This document shows, in pieces, positions 1 through 7,961 of a stretch of DNA of 9,687 nucleotides. The notes under the pieces were generated by a model. It did not search any database. It was not told the origin of the DNA and worked only from the letters and a program-made list of their open reading frames with translations. Both the position numbers and the translations under genes were made by a program. The number at the start of each line of letters is the position of its first letter. Position 1 is the stretch's first letter. The stretch is from an uncultured Ruminococcus sp. (GTDB lineage Bacteria; Bacillota; Clostridia; Oscillospirales; Ruminococcaceae). The stretch spans positions 1-9,687 of the forward strand of contig CAMCMW010000037.1 of assembly GCA_945876155.1 (NCBI GenBank), given 5' to 3'.

Positions 1-2
1 AT

Positions 3-968
3 GCACTGCGCTTAATGGGACTTACTATTGCTGATATTAATGTTTATTTAGATAAATCTGCCGGCAGTCTTGACGAGGTAGATGAAATTATAAAATCTTA
101 TACGGAAATAGAACAGGAGAACAGCACTAACGGCAGGTATATAAGTCTGAACGGCGAAAGTTTACACTGTGAAATATATGAAAACCCACAGAGTATTAAC
201 GGAATTTTAAAGGGCAGAGAACCGATATATAACAACGAAATACTCATCACTGAAATGGTTGCGGACTCTCTTGATATAAAAATGGGTGACGAGGTAACGG
301 TTACTTCTTCTGAGAAGGACGAAAGCTATGTGATATCGGGTATTTATCAGTCCGGTATGGACGCCGGTATGAGCTTTGCAATGGGTTTTGCCGCCGCTGA
401 AAGGCTTGGTATAGATACAAATACAAGTTACAGATATTACATCATTGAGGATAAGTCCCAGGCAAACGCTATTGCTGATGAGATTACTGCAAAATACGGC
501 GATGATGCTATAGTTGATGTTTACGACGAAGATGCTGATTCAGAAATGCAGATGTACAGCATGATTATATCTGTTCTGAAAATAGTTATCTATGCGTTCT
601 CTGTCATTTTCGCTTTCGTCGTTGTAAGAATGGTCTGCTCCAAAACCTTTATTCAGGAACGCACTGACATAGGAATTTACAAGGCTATGGGCTTTACGTC
701 CGGCAGACTGAGGCTTGGTTTTGCTATTAGATTTCTCATAATCGCCGTTATCGGTTCTGTTTTCGGAACGGTTTTAAGCGTACTTCTTTCAGAAAAGATA
801 CTTTCCCAGCTGTTCAGATTAATGGTGATGTCAAAAGTTGTTCTGGAATTTACGGCGTTATCTGTGTTCATACCGATTGGTGCTATAAGTCTGAGTTTCT
901 TTGTGTTTGCATACCTTGTTTCACGAAGGGTAAAGAAAGTTGCGGTCAGGGAACTGGTCGTTGAATAA
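3..968 (+). CDS. FtsX/MacB-type ABC transporter permease, C-terminal part (5' partial)
   Basis: This is the C-terminal part of an ABC transporter permease of the FtsX/MacB class, which works with a cytoplasmic ATPase to move lipids, peptides or other substrates at the membrane. The frame is open to the window edge (Ala-Leu-Arg-Leu precede the first Met at base 15), and there is no N-terminal membrane helix, so the start lies outside the window and Met15 is probably internal. Numbering from that Met, residues 1-180 look like a MacB-like extracytoplasmic domain. Three hydrophobic segments follow, near 183-207, 235-258 and 281-303. Between the first and second is the FtsX signature region ERTDIGIYKAMGF at 215-227. 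The protein ends in a basic tail (SRRVKK) and stops 5 bases before a strong hairpin. The substrate cannot be told from this fragment. It is convergent with the operon that follows and is probably unrelated to it. Confidence 0.9.
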   Translation, partial: ALRLMGLTIADINVYLDKSAGSLDEVDEIIKSYTEIEQENSTNGRYISLNGESLHCEIYENPQSINGILKGREPIYNNEILITEMVADSLDIKMGDEVTVTSSEKDESYVISGIYQSGMDAGMSFAMGFAAAERLGIDTNTSYRYYIIEDKSQANAIADEITAKYGDDAIVDVYDEDADSEMQMYSMIISVLKIVIYAFSVIFAFVVVRMVCSKTFIQERTDIGIYKAMGFTSGRLRLGFAIRFLIIAVIGSVFGTVLSVLLSEKILSQLFRLMVMSKVVLEFTALSVFIPIGAISLSFFVFAYLVSRRVKKVAVRELVVE

Positions 969-972
969 AACT

Positions 973-1006
973 GAACCTGTACCAGATATACTTTTGGTAC
1001 AGGTTC
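973..1006. terminator. Bidirectional intrinsic terminator between convergent genes
   Basis: The arms GAACCTGTACC (973-983) and GGTACAGGTTC (996-1006) pair perfectly over 11 bp around a 12-nt loop. On the plus strand the stem is followed by TTTCATTT. On the minus strand it is followed by AGTTTTATT. Both tails are only moderately T-rich. The hairpin lies in the 50-base gap between the stop of the permease gene and the stop of the glycosyltransferase gene, so it can end transcription from both sides. Confidence 0.85.
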
Positions 1007-1018
1007 TTTCATTTCAGG

Positions 1019-2425
1019 CTACGCAGCTTTACCATTCTTTTTTCGCTCAATACATCCCCACTGTTTTTTCTTTTTTCTGTAGCCGATAAAAGCGAATGCT
1101 CTTATAAACAAGTGAATAAATCTGAAAAAGAAACTTTCACAAATGCAGAAAACTACTGCTTTTACAATATCTGAAAAAGATATGTATATATTCTTCAGAT
1201 AAATACGGCTGAAAAATGAAGTAATGGTAAGGATTGCCCCAAAGGCAATATAAATCGCCATAAAAGCAATCATAAACGGAAGATTGACTACATTGATAAA
1301 ACAGCCTGTGATAATAGTTATAATCCCGGCTATTTCAATGTAAGGTGCAAGAAATTCATACAGCAGATAGTAAAGGTATGATATATATCCTATGACACCG
1401 AATCCTTTTGCCATAAATATATGTCTGTGCTTGTGCAGGCACTGAAAAAGACCGTAAAACCATCTTCGTCTTTGTATAGCAAATCCTTTTATATCAGAGG
1501 GACACTGGCTCCAGCATACAGCCTCCGGTGCATATTTTACTGAATAACTGATTTTGTTTGTACGGCAGAAAGAATGGATTTTTAATACAAGTTCCATGTC
1601 TTCGCCGACCGTTTCACAATCATAACCGCCGGCAGCTATAACAATATCCTTTTTAAACAGTCCGAAAGCACCTGATATTATCAGATTTCCGTTAAACTTG
1701 TCAAGGAAAATTCTCGACGCCATAAACGAGCGGTCGTATTCAAGTATCTGCATTCCCACAACAGGGTTCCAGGGTATGTTATAATCAACGACCTCTCCGT
1801 TTTTAAGTACAGCACCATTGGAGATACGGACAAGCCCTCCGACAGCCGCTACCGATTCATCTTCAAGAACCGGAGTAACAATTTGTTTTACAGAATCCCT
1901 CTGCAAAACGCTGTCTGCGTCCATACATATAACATACGGAAATTCTGATAAATTGATACCCATATTAAGAGCGTCTGCTTTACCGCCCTTTTCCTTGACT
2001 GCCAGAGTAATCGGAATACCATTGACATTTGCCCCGTATATTCTGCGTTCGTTTCTGCACTTGATTTTCTTGACTACGGGTCTTTTTATTTCCGTCATAT
2101 TAAAACTGTTCACCAGTACTTCAGCAGTATTGTCACACGAACCGTCATTTACAACAATTATTTCGTACAGCCTGTAGTCAAGACACAAAAGCGATTTGAC
2201 TGTATCCAGTACAGTAATTTCCTCATTGTGTGCCGGAACTATAACAGAAACCGGAACGCAGCATTCATGGTGTATCCTGCTTTCATATATACGTTTCTTT
2301 TTCTCTTTATTAAGTTTCAGTGCACCGCTGATAACTGAAAAAAACAAAAACGCTGCATATACAGTCATGTATACCAGAAAGAAATTTCCCACAAAAGAAT
2401 AAATCAGCAGAATTATCTTAGGCAT
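1019..2425 (-). CDS. Processive family 2 glycosyltransferase, multi-spanning membrane protein
   Basis: This is a membrane glycosyltransferase of the BcsA/PgaC/hyaluronan-synthase type, expected to polymerise a sugar from a nucleotide-sugar donor on the cytoplasmic side and perhaps extrude it. The 468-residue protein has an N-terminal membrane segment (about 4-33). The GT2 catalytic domain contains VNDGS (92-96), GGKADALN (147-154), DADS (169-172, metal and donor binding), GED with the general-base Asp at 276, and QRRRW (318-322), the Q-x-x-RW motif of processive enzymes. About three to four hydrophobic segments follow, between 341 and 450, and the tail is basic. No PilZ domain is present, so c-di-GMP control is not indicated within this chain. 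The start is supported by GGAGGG four bases before the ATG. It is the last gene of the operon, 21 bases after the HEAT gene, and ends just before the terminator. Donor sugar and product are unknown. Confidence 0.92.
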   Translation of the reverse strand: MPKIILLIYSFVGNFFLVYMTVYAAFLFFSVISGALKLNKEKKKRIYESRIHHECCVPVSVIVPAHNEEITVLDTVKSLLCLDYRLYEIIVVNDGSCDNTAEVLVNSFNMTEIKRPVVKKIKCRNERRIYGANVNGIPITLAVKEKGGKADALNMGINLSEFPYVICMDADSVLQRDSVKQIVTPVLEDESVAAVGGLVRISNGAVLKNGEVVDYNIPWNPVVGMQILEYDRSFMASRIFLDKFNGNLIISGAFGLFKKDIVIAAGGYDCETVGEDMELVLKIHSFCRTNKISYSVKYAPEAVCWSQCPSDIKGFAIQRRRWFYGLFQCLHKHRHIFMAKGFGVIGYISYLYYLLYEFLAPYIEIAGIITIITGCFINVVNLPFMIAFMAIYIAFGAILTITSFFSRIYLKNIYISFSDIVKAVVFCICESFFFRFIHLFIRAFAFIGYRKKKKQWGCIERKKNGKAA

Positions 2426-2446
2426 ATTACCCTCCGTTCCGTCCGG

Positions 2447-3571
2447 TTACTGCAATAACTGAACCTGTATTTTGCTGTGCTGCACAACATATTCAAGAGT
2501 TTCCTTTGCCGCTGGACTGTATATGTCAGCAAGGGGCTCCGGGGAAACTTTCAGTCCGACTATAAGTGACTTTGCTGAATTAAAGCGTACATACCAGTCT
2601 GACGAATACAGCCCTTTTTTCAGCTGATATATTGTTTCATCTCCGGGATATGCAGAAAGCGTCTTTGCTGATAGGGCAGAATATCTCCATTGAGAAGTGT
2701 TTTCCTCCGCAAGAAATGAATAAAGTACCTCTCTTGCCGGCGCATAGGGATACTTCCTGAAATATCGTATAGCCTCAAGTCTGAGTTCACTATTTTCATT
2801 TTTATCTTTCAGTATGCTGTAAAATTCTTTTCTGAAACTGTCAGAGAACAATCTTATATATTTCATAACCGGCAGTACAAGGGAAGGACTGAATTCTTTT
2901 CTGTAACTCCATAAAACCCATGCCAGCTCTTCTTTGCTGCCTTTAAACATCAGCAGCTTGTTCAAGAGCAGTCTGGGGTCGTGGAATTGTTTTGTGTTCT
3001 CCATTTTTCTCCATGCCAGCAGTATCAGGTGAACACAGCCATTTGAACACAATGCCCTTAAAGAATTTTCACGAAGATAAATATTTTTCTCTCCCAGCAG
3101 ATTTATAAGGAAACCGGTAATACTGCTGTTTTCAAAGCTTTCTTTGGGAAAATTGATTTTTTCAATGGCACAGGCAAGATACCCCCGCTTAATATCACCT
3201 TTCTTTTTATACGATTGTATCAGATGTTCAAAAACATTCAGTAAACAGCTGCGGAATTTATCAAACTCTTTATCAGTATACTTTTTTTCCGCCTCTGTTA
3301 ATGCCTGAATAAACAGCTTCATATAGTGTATACTTAAAAGTTTTTTTTGCAAAAAGTAAAAGTAACTTTTGCTGACGAGTCCTTCTGAGAGTATCAGATT
3401 CATCTGTTTTTCTATATTTCTTTTTATATGAGGCTGAATAAGTGCATTACACCATTCATTAAACCTGTCTGATATCACATATAATATATTGAAAACCAGA
3501 ACTGATATACAGGTCACAATATAAAACAAAAGAATAAACTCAGGATTGAATAAAAAAGTAACCACTTTCAT
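2447..3571 (-). CDS. Membrane-anchored HEAT-repeat protein
   Basis: This 374-residue protein has one N-terminal hydrophobic segment (about 10-34), followed by a long all-helical region. HEAT-like repeats are visible by the helix-B pattern x-x-L/V-R-x-x-A/S-x-x-x-L: YLRENSLRAL (165-174), LRLEAIRYF (263-271), WRYSALSAKTL (295-305) and YVRFNSAKSL (327-336). HEAT repeats form curved scaffolds for protein binding and carry no catalytic site. The start ATG overlaps the stop of the upstream hydrolase-like gene (ATGA) and has GGGAGG directly before it, so the two are translationally coupled. The glycosyltransferase gene follows after 21 bases. By position it is most likely an assembly or regulatory partner of the synthase, which is inference. 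The N-terminal half (40-150) is helical and basic but I do not recognise a named domain there. Which side of the membrane the repeats face is not certain. Confidence 0.8.
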   Translation of the reverse strand: MKVVTFLFNPEFILLFYIVTCISVLVFNILYVISDRFNEWCNALIQPHIKRNIEKQMNLILSEGLVSKSYFYFLQKKLLSIHYMKLFIQALTEAEKKYTDKEFDKFRSCLLNVFEHLIQSYKKKGDIKRGYLACAIEKINFPKESFENSSITGFLINLLGEKNIYLRENSLRALCSNGCVHLILLAWRKMENTKQFHDPRLLLNKLLMFKGSKEELAWVLWSYRKEFSPSLVLPVMKYIRLFSDSFRKEFYSILKDKNENSELRLEAIRYFRKYPYAPAREVLYSFLAEENTSQWRYSALSAKTLSAYPGDETIYQLKKGLYSSDWYVRFNSAKSLIVGLKVSPEPLADIYSPAAKETLEYVVQHSKIQVQLLQ

Positions 3572-5715
3572 TCCTCCCTTATCTGGTGTAAAATCCAGAT
3601 TTTTTGTACGGCATAATATGCCTCTCTTAGTCTTTCATGATAGCTTATATCTTTATACCAGCCTTTGACTTTTACTTCTGACATTGAAATGACGGATTCT
3701 TCTGACCGGGAGCTTGCAGCACCGATATAAATACTATCTATTGGCATATTTTCAATTCCGAAATTTTCATAGTAGTCATCATGGATTTGCATCTGTGAGG
3801 GATCAGAAAAGTTGAGTAAAAGCCATGGGATTCTGATTTCTGTATCATCACCGCTGAAAATAAAGTCTGATGCGGAATTATAGCAGTAGCTTTCAGGGGC
3901 ACCGCTGCCGTATATCAATTTTCCGGTTTCATATTTTTTGTATATAAATGATGTGGTCTGTTTTGTGTACGACCATCCTGGTTCAGCTGCAAGCGGCATA
4001 TATATTTTCTTAAACAACGGTGAATCATTTTCAGGAATATGATAAAACGGATTCTTTTTATCGTATACTTCTCCGAATACAATCGGGAATGGGTCATAAT
4101 ATTCCTGGACCAGTATGCGGCTGTTTTCTTTACCGTCAAGAACAATAAGAAAATCTGCCGCTTTTTCAAACTTCAAATTGCAGTTTTCTGCATAATCACT
4201 TCCGGAAAGGGGAGTTACATCAATGGGTATATATATCTTTTCATTTTTATAATCGAAATTCTTAATGTTAACTTTGAAGTAGATATACTTCTCATCATAT
4301 TTCATATAAAGCTTTGTACCGTCTGCACCTGTTATCGCGGGTTCATCATTACTCCATTCAGATGTATCACCGTCTGTTGTGCAGATACTTTCCTTGTTTC
4401 CGGGGTCAAATGTCAGCAGTCCGTAATTTTTGGAATCAGTCTGACAGTCGTTCCAGTTCAGCGAAGAAAAGGTATCCTCATACGCCTGAGTGTTCCAGCT
4501 GCGTTTATACCATTCGTCCTGCCACTGACATATTATCCCTCCAGCACAGCCGGTTTGCTTTATATCATTATAGCAGTCCACAATAATTTCTCCCTGCATC
4601 TGCTCTGTAACGGGCTTGATTTCACCATTGTCACCTTTATTAACACTGCCTCTTGCGGCAGATGTACCAAATTCTGAAACTACCACTGGTACTGAATGAT
4701 GAGCGTTCAGCAGAGCAAGGTACACCTCATACAAATCACTGGTATCTGTATTTTCCGGAAGTCTTTTTCCTTCCTGCAAAAGCTTCTCCGGATACTGTTC
4801 AAAGCTGAGAAGTTCTGTACTGTTGGGATAAACAGCATAAGCGGCAAACAGTCCGGCTTTAAAACTTTTATCAGCAATAATATGTTCAGTGTCTATCTGA
4901 ACGTTTTTATTATATAATTCAGATTCCTCACTTTGATAAACAAATGGGTCAGTAAGTCTGCTGTTATAAAAGGATATGGGACGCTGAACGCCATATTTAC
5001 TTGTTTCATAGTTAATAACTGTATTTCCGATATCCGCAAGCATTGTCTCAAAAGGTGAGGCGTCACCGGAAGTGTAAAGGTAACTACCCTTAAAGCTTTT
5101 CTTTTCCTGTGTGTGATTAGTGTATGCCACAGTATCCGGATTCCATTCCGTACCGAGAATAAATCCGATAATCCATCCGGAAACATCACGGCAATAAAAT
5201 CCCGACGCTCCCGACGAACCTGATTCAAGACTATATCTTTTTTCTCCGTGAATTATATCTACTGCGTCCATACAGTCTTCTGAAAATTTGTCATAAAACA
5301 GTGGGGTATATGCGTCACTGCCGGAATTCTGCGCATAATCATCTACACTGATTCCCTGAAAAAGATAAAGCGGCTCGCTGTTATTAAGGTTATATTCATA
5401 AACTGCGTCATAAAAGACCGAGGGCATGATACTGCACACACTGATAGTATTTGCGCCCATTTCATGTATTTGCTCAAACCATCTTTTATAAGTCTTTTTA
5501 TCAGCAAAATTTTCTTTCGGATAATGTCCCGGCAGTGAACCGCTTATCTGCACACCCTTTATGTCGATTACCTGTTCTCCTTTTTTACTTGTTAGAAAAA
5601 TATTTTCTCCCTCTGCTTTTGCAGTGACAAGCACATTTTCCATATCCGTTTCTTTGAAAAAATCCAGCCTGTAATAAAGTGTTTGATACAGTGCCAGAGA
5701 AAAAACAACAGCCAT
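3568..5715 (-). CDS. Membrane-anchored glycoside-hydrolase-like protein with C-terminal sugar-binding-like domain
   Basis: This is a large protein (715 residues from this ATG) with an N-terminal hydrophobic anchor, likely displayed outside the membrane. Residues 50-420 look like a TIM barrel related to clan GH-A: a first strand KGVQISG (53-59), a helix and strand WFEQIHEMGANTISV (79-93), a strand ending in GTEWNP (188-193, Glu190 a candidate acid/base), VVVSEFG (344-350, Glu348 a candidate nucleophile), and GGIICQWQDEW (392-402), which resembles the last strand with its substrate-stacking Trp. Residues 445-690 look like a beta-sandwich of the CBM9/DOMON kind (DGDTSEW, then LYMKYDEKYIYF). The role is probably to cut, transfer or bind a polymer made by the neighbouring synthase; the substrate is unknown. 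The start is doubtful. The reading frame is open back to the CotH stop, and the codons before this ATG (KKFLIIV) would complete a proper membrane helix. A good GGAG at 5755-5758 is followed in frame by CTG, not ATG, so the true N-terminus may lie up to 13 codons upstream. Confidence 0.8.
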   Translation of the reverse strand: MAVVFSLALYQTLYYRLDFFKETDMENVLVTAKAEGENIFLTSKKGEQVIDIKGVQISGSLPGHYPKENFADKKTYKRWFEQIHEMGANTISVCSIMPSVFYDAVYEYNLNNSEPLYLFQGISVDDYAQNSGSDAYTPLFYDKFSEDCMDAVDIIHGEKRYSLESGSSGASGFYCRDVSGWIIGFILGTEWNPDTVAYTNHTQEKKSFKGSYLYTSGDASPFETMLADIGNTVINYETSKYGVQRPISFYNSRLTDPFVYQSEESELYNKNVQIDTEHIIADKSFKAGLFAAYAVYPNSTELLSFEQYPEKLLQEGKRLPENTDTSDLYEVYLALLNAHHSVPVVVSEFGTSAARGSVNKGDNGEIKPVTEQMQGEIIVDCYNDIKQTGCAGGIICQWQDEWYKRSWNTQAYEDTFSSLNWNDCQTDSKNYGLLTFDPGNKESICTTDGDTSEWSNDEPAITGADGTKLYMKYDEKYIYFKVNIKNFDYKNEKIYIPIDVTPLSGSDYAENCNLKFEKAADFLIVLDGKENSRILVQEYYDPFPIVFGEVYDKKNPFYHIPENDSPLFKKIYMPLAAEPGWSYTKQTTSFIYKKYETGKLIYGSGAPESYCYNSASDFIFSGDDTEIRIPWLLLNFSDPSQMQIHDDYYENFGIENMPIDSIYIGAASSRSEESVISMSEVKVKGWYKDISYHERLREAYYAVQKIWILHQIREE

Positions 5716-5754
5716 AACGATAATCAGAAATTTTTTTAAGGTATATTTATCCAG

Positions 5755-5763
5755 CTCCTTTCT
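5755..5763 (-). promoter_or_regulatory. Ribosome binding site without a matching ATG, before the hydrolase-like gene
   Basis: The minus strand reads AGAAAGGAG and then CTG GAT AAA. This is the only good Shine-Dalgarno sequence between the CotH stop (5770) and the first ATG of the next gene (5715), which lies 39 bases downstream, too far for ordinary use. No ATG, GTG or TTG in the gene frame lies within 5-12 bases of it. CTG at 5754-5752 abuts it, and a second CTG is at 5727-5725. It therefore bears directly on which start is used. Confidence 0.5.
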
Positions 5764-5769
5764 GATATC

Positions 5770-7215
5770 TTAAAACAGATCCTTATTCACCGATTCATGA
5801 CAATACATATAAAGACTGTCAATATTCTTATCAAGCCATCTCATTCTTCCGATAAGACGCTTTTTATATTGTTCAATTACCTCATCATAAGAGGATACCG
5901 GACGTCCGTCACGGGCAGTCATATCATACTTCGTTTCAAATGTATAACCCCAAACCTGAAAATTTCTCTCAGCCGCCGTACCAAGATAATTACTTATATC
6001 ATCTATCTCCTGCTTTATCTTATCATCGCTTAAACAAGTTTTTCTCAATTCGTGATATCTTTCTATGACGTGTGATATAAAATATTCATCTCTGCAAAGC
6101 ATTTCAAACCACGGTCTTTCAACAAGAAAAAAACCGGTCATAGGCTGCTGTTCATCTATCCGGTTATCACAGCAATTGTTAAAATCCCAGACGCACATCT
6201 TGATTTTTCCGTTTATATCCTTATAAAAAAATGTTGAATAAAGTCCCGCATCTGAATTCTGGGATACTTCATTTATAATAAAGTAATTGACGAAACTGTC
6301 AACATCAATATATTTTCTGTACCCCAGAGTGGGAGAACTGTAGTCGTATGAATACAGTGCTTTTTCAAATTCTGAAAAATCCTTTGAAATATATTCTGCA
6401 ATAGAATCATTTATCTTTGATTTGCCGGGATATTTAATTTCGATTCTGCTGTCTGTTTTACCGGTATATACGGTGAACATATCAGCATACTTTTCTACGT
6501 TTACGCCGGCACGGTCAGCGCAGATAATATATCCCGAACTCTTCATTCCATCTTCGTATTCAGCAATGTTTATCCTTCCGGCTGATGCTCCTATCTGTTC
6601 AGTAACAACATAAACGCCCTGATATTTATTATTTATAAACAGCTCACAGAATCGTACATCCGGCGCCCACTCCATGATTTCTCCTGAGAGATTATACCAC
6701 ATATAATTTCTCATAAGAGTTTTATCAAGAAAAGGTCCGTTCAATATCCATGTACTGTTTTTTTCCATTCCCATAATTTCAAGGTCAGCTGAATTTCCGC
6801 TGCTGTCAGTAAATTTAAGCAGATAGCTTGATTTGTCAAATTTTCTTGATGAATTCCCACGTACTCTTATACTGGCGTCTGATTTAACTGATGCTGGTGA
6901 AGTCAGACTGTTAAGTGCATTTTCCTCGTCAAAAATCTCTGCTTCTGCTGATATACTGCTGTCTGCAATGTTTGAAATCCTCTCGTTCAGTCCCGGTTTC
7001 CCGGGTATGTCTTTTCCGCCGGTATTAATACTGATAATGGGAAGATGACTTGAAAAGTGTTCCGGTTCAATACTGACATTTACATCTGCCTCAGCCATTG
7101 AACTATCACGGTGCTGCCATATCCTTTTGTTCATGCCCTCTGGAATACTGCCTGTTAAGAGAGCAAGCATAAGGACTGCAATAACTCCACAAGTATAAAT
7201 TATTCTGCTCTTCAT
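5770..7215 (-). CDS. CotH-kinase-family protein
   Basis: This 481-residue protein belongs to the CotH family, whose characterised member in Bacillus is an atypical protein kinase that phosphorylates spore-coat proteins; many family members occur outside spores in surface and cellulosome contexts. It has a short basic N-terminus and a hydrophobic segment (about 5-23), so it is exported or membrane-anchored. Family motifs appear in order: IRVRGNSSRKFDKSSYLLKF (116-135), WILNGPFLDKTLMRN (156-170), CELFINNKYQGVYVVTEQ (190-207), NEVSQNSDAG (315-324) and YKDINGKIKMCVWDFN (331-346). The last contains the conserved metal-binding Asp344; the following acidic position often seen in the family is Asn here. 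The C-terminal 100 residues are helical and charged. The start ATG lies 6 bases after the DUF4956 stop, with only a weak GGA upstream, suggesting translational coupling. The substrate is unknown; an envelope protein or polymer made by the same operon is a reasonable guess. Confidence 0.9.
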   Translation of the reverse strand: MKSRIIYTCGVIAVLMLALLTGSIPEGMNKRIWQHRDSSMAEADVNVSIEPEHFSSHLPIISINTGGKDIPGKPGLNERISNIADSSISAEAEIFDEENALNSLTSPASVKSDASIRVRGNSSRKFDKSSYLLKFTDSSGNSADLEIMGMEKNSTWILNGPFLDKTLMRNYMWYNLSGEIMEWAPDVRFCELFINNKYQGVYVVTEQIGASAGRINIAEYEDGMKSSGYIICADRAGVNVEKYADMFTVYTGKTDSRIEIKYPGKSKINDSIAEYISKDFSEFEKALYSYDYSSPTLGYRKYIDVDSFVNYFIINEVSQNSDAGLYSTFFYKDINGKIKMCVWDFNNCCDNRIDEQQPMTGFFLVERPWFEMLCRDEYFISHVIERYHELRKTCLSDDKIKQEIDDISNYLGTAAERNFQVWGYTFETKYDMTARDGRPVSSYDEVIEQYKKRLIGRMRWLDKNIDSLYMYCHESVNKDLF

Positions 7216-7221
7216 ATTGCA

Positions 7222-7899
7222 TTATCCGCTTATCTCATCATTTTGTGATACTATATTTACATATTCAACATCATTTATATCATACAGTACCTCGGAAATG
7301 CTTTTATTATTCTCTGAACATTTGTTGTACGTTCTTTTGGATAATTCAAAAATAAGCTCTGCTGAATTTCTGTCTGAGTTATTTACCTTCAGCATAGCAC
7401 CCGAACGGAAATATCTGAAAACTTCAGACTTGATATTCTGTTCAGTATCTCTGCTGCCCCGGACAACAAGGAGAATACGGTTATCATTTTTCACCGTACC
7501 GAAGAACAGTAAAACAAGAAATACCACTCCGCTTCCCACAGCCGCAACAAAATAATCTCCGACTCCGCAGCATATACCCACAATCATAGTCCAGAAAATG
7601 TATATAGTGTCACGGGAATCCTTAAGAGCTGTTCTGAAACGTACAATCGAAAGCGCTCCCACCATACCAAGGGACAGGGCAATGTTATTTCCAATGACGG
7701 TCATAACAGTCGCAGTAAGAACGGTCATAATACAAAGTGAAATATTGAATTTCTTTGAATAAACAGTTCCTCTGTGGCTGAAATAATAGGACAAATAGAT
7801 TGCGATACTTATTATCAGCGCTGTACCGATATGTAAAATTATCTCTCTGTTGCTGAGAGTACCGGAATTTTCAAACAGTGTGTAAAGATATTTCTTCAT
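7222..7899 (-). CDS. DUF4956 integral membrane protein
   Basis: This is a small polytopic membrane protein of the DUF4956 family, which has no established biochemical role but is commonly encoded beside VTC-domain and CotH proteins. From the chosen start it has 225 residues. Hydrophobic segments are near 20-40, 51-70, 99-117 and 119-135. The family core GALSIVRFRTALKDSRD (81-97) sits between the second and third, followed by a soluble domain of about 90 residues with alternating beta and helix. The start ATG at 7899 was chosen because GGAG lies six bases before it and the length fits the family. A TTG at 7989 would add 30 charged residues and overlap the VTC gene by 28 bases, but has no convincing ribosome binding site. 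The in-frame extension is open, so the longer form cannot be excluded. It may be the membrane partner of the VTC domain. Confidence 0.85.
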   Translation of the reverse strand: MKKYLYTLFENSGTLSNREIILHIGTALIISIAIYLSYYFSHRGTVYSKKFNISLCIMTVLTATVMTVIGNNIALSLGMVGALSIVRFRTALKDSRDTIYIFWTMIVGICCGVGDYFVAAVGSGVVFLVLLFFGTVKNDNRILLVVRGSRDTEQNIKSEVFRYFRSGAMLKVNNSDRNSAELIFELSKRTYNKCSENNKSISEVLYDINDVEYVNIVSQNDEISG

Positions 7900-7961
7900 A
7901 AAACTCTCCAGTCTGCCGTCTATATTCCTGACAGGAACATTACGGCTAAAAAATCTGTGCC

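Noticed and set aside
677..1012. Minus-strand 111-codon frame opposite the permease C-terminus
   Set aside because: It starts inside the permease gene's opposite strand and crosses the terminator hairpin; the permease frame has clear FtsX features.
1818..2177. Plus-strand open frame of 119 codons inside the glycosyltransferase gene
   Set aside because: It lies wholly antisense to the catalytic domain with clear GT2 motifs, and has no ribosome binding site or domain signal.
4039..4677. Plus-strand open frame of 212 codons inside the hydrolase-like gene
   Set aside because: It is antisense to a continuous coding frame with barrel and beta-sandwich features, and its composition (Ile, Phe and Cys rich) is typical of a shadow frame.
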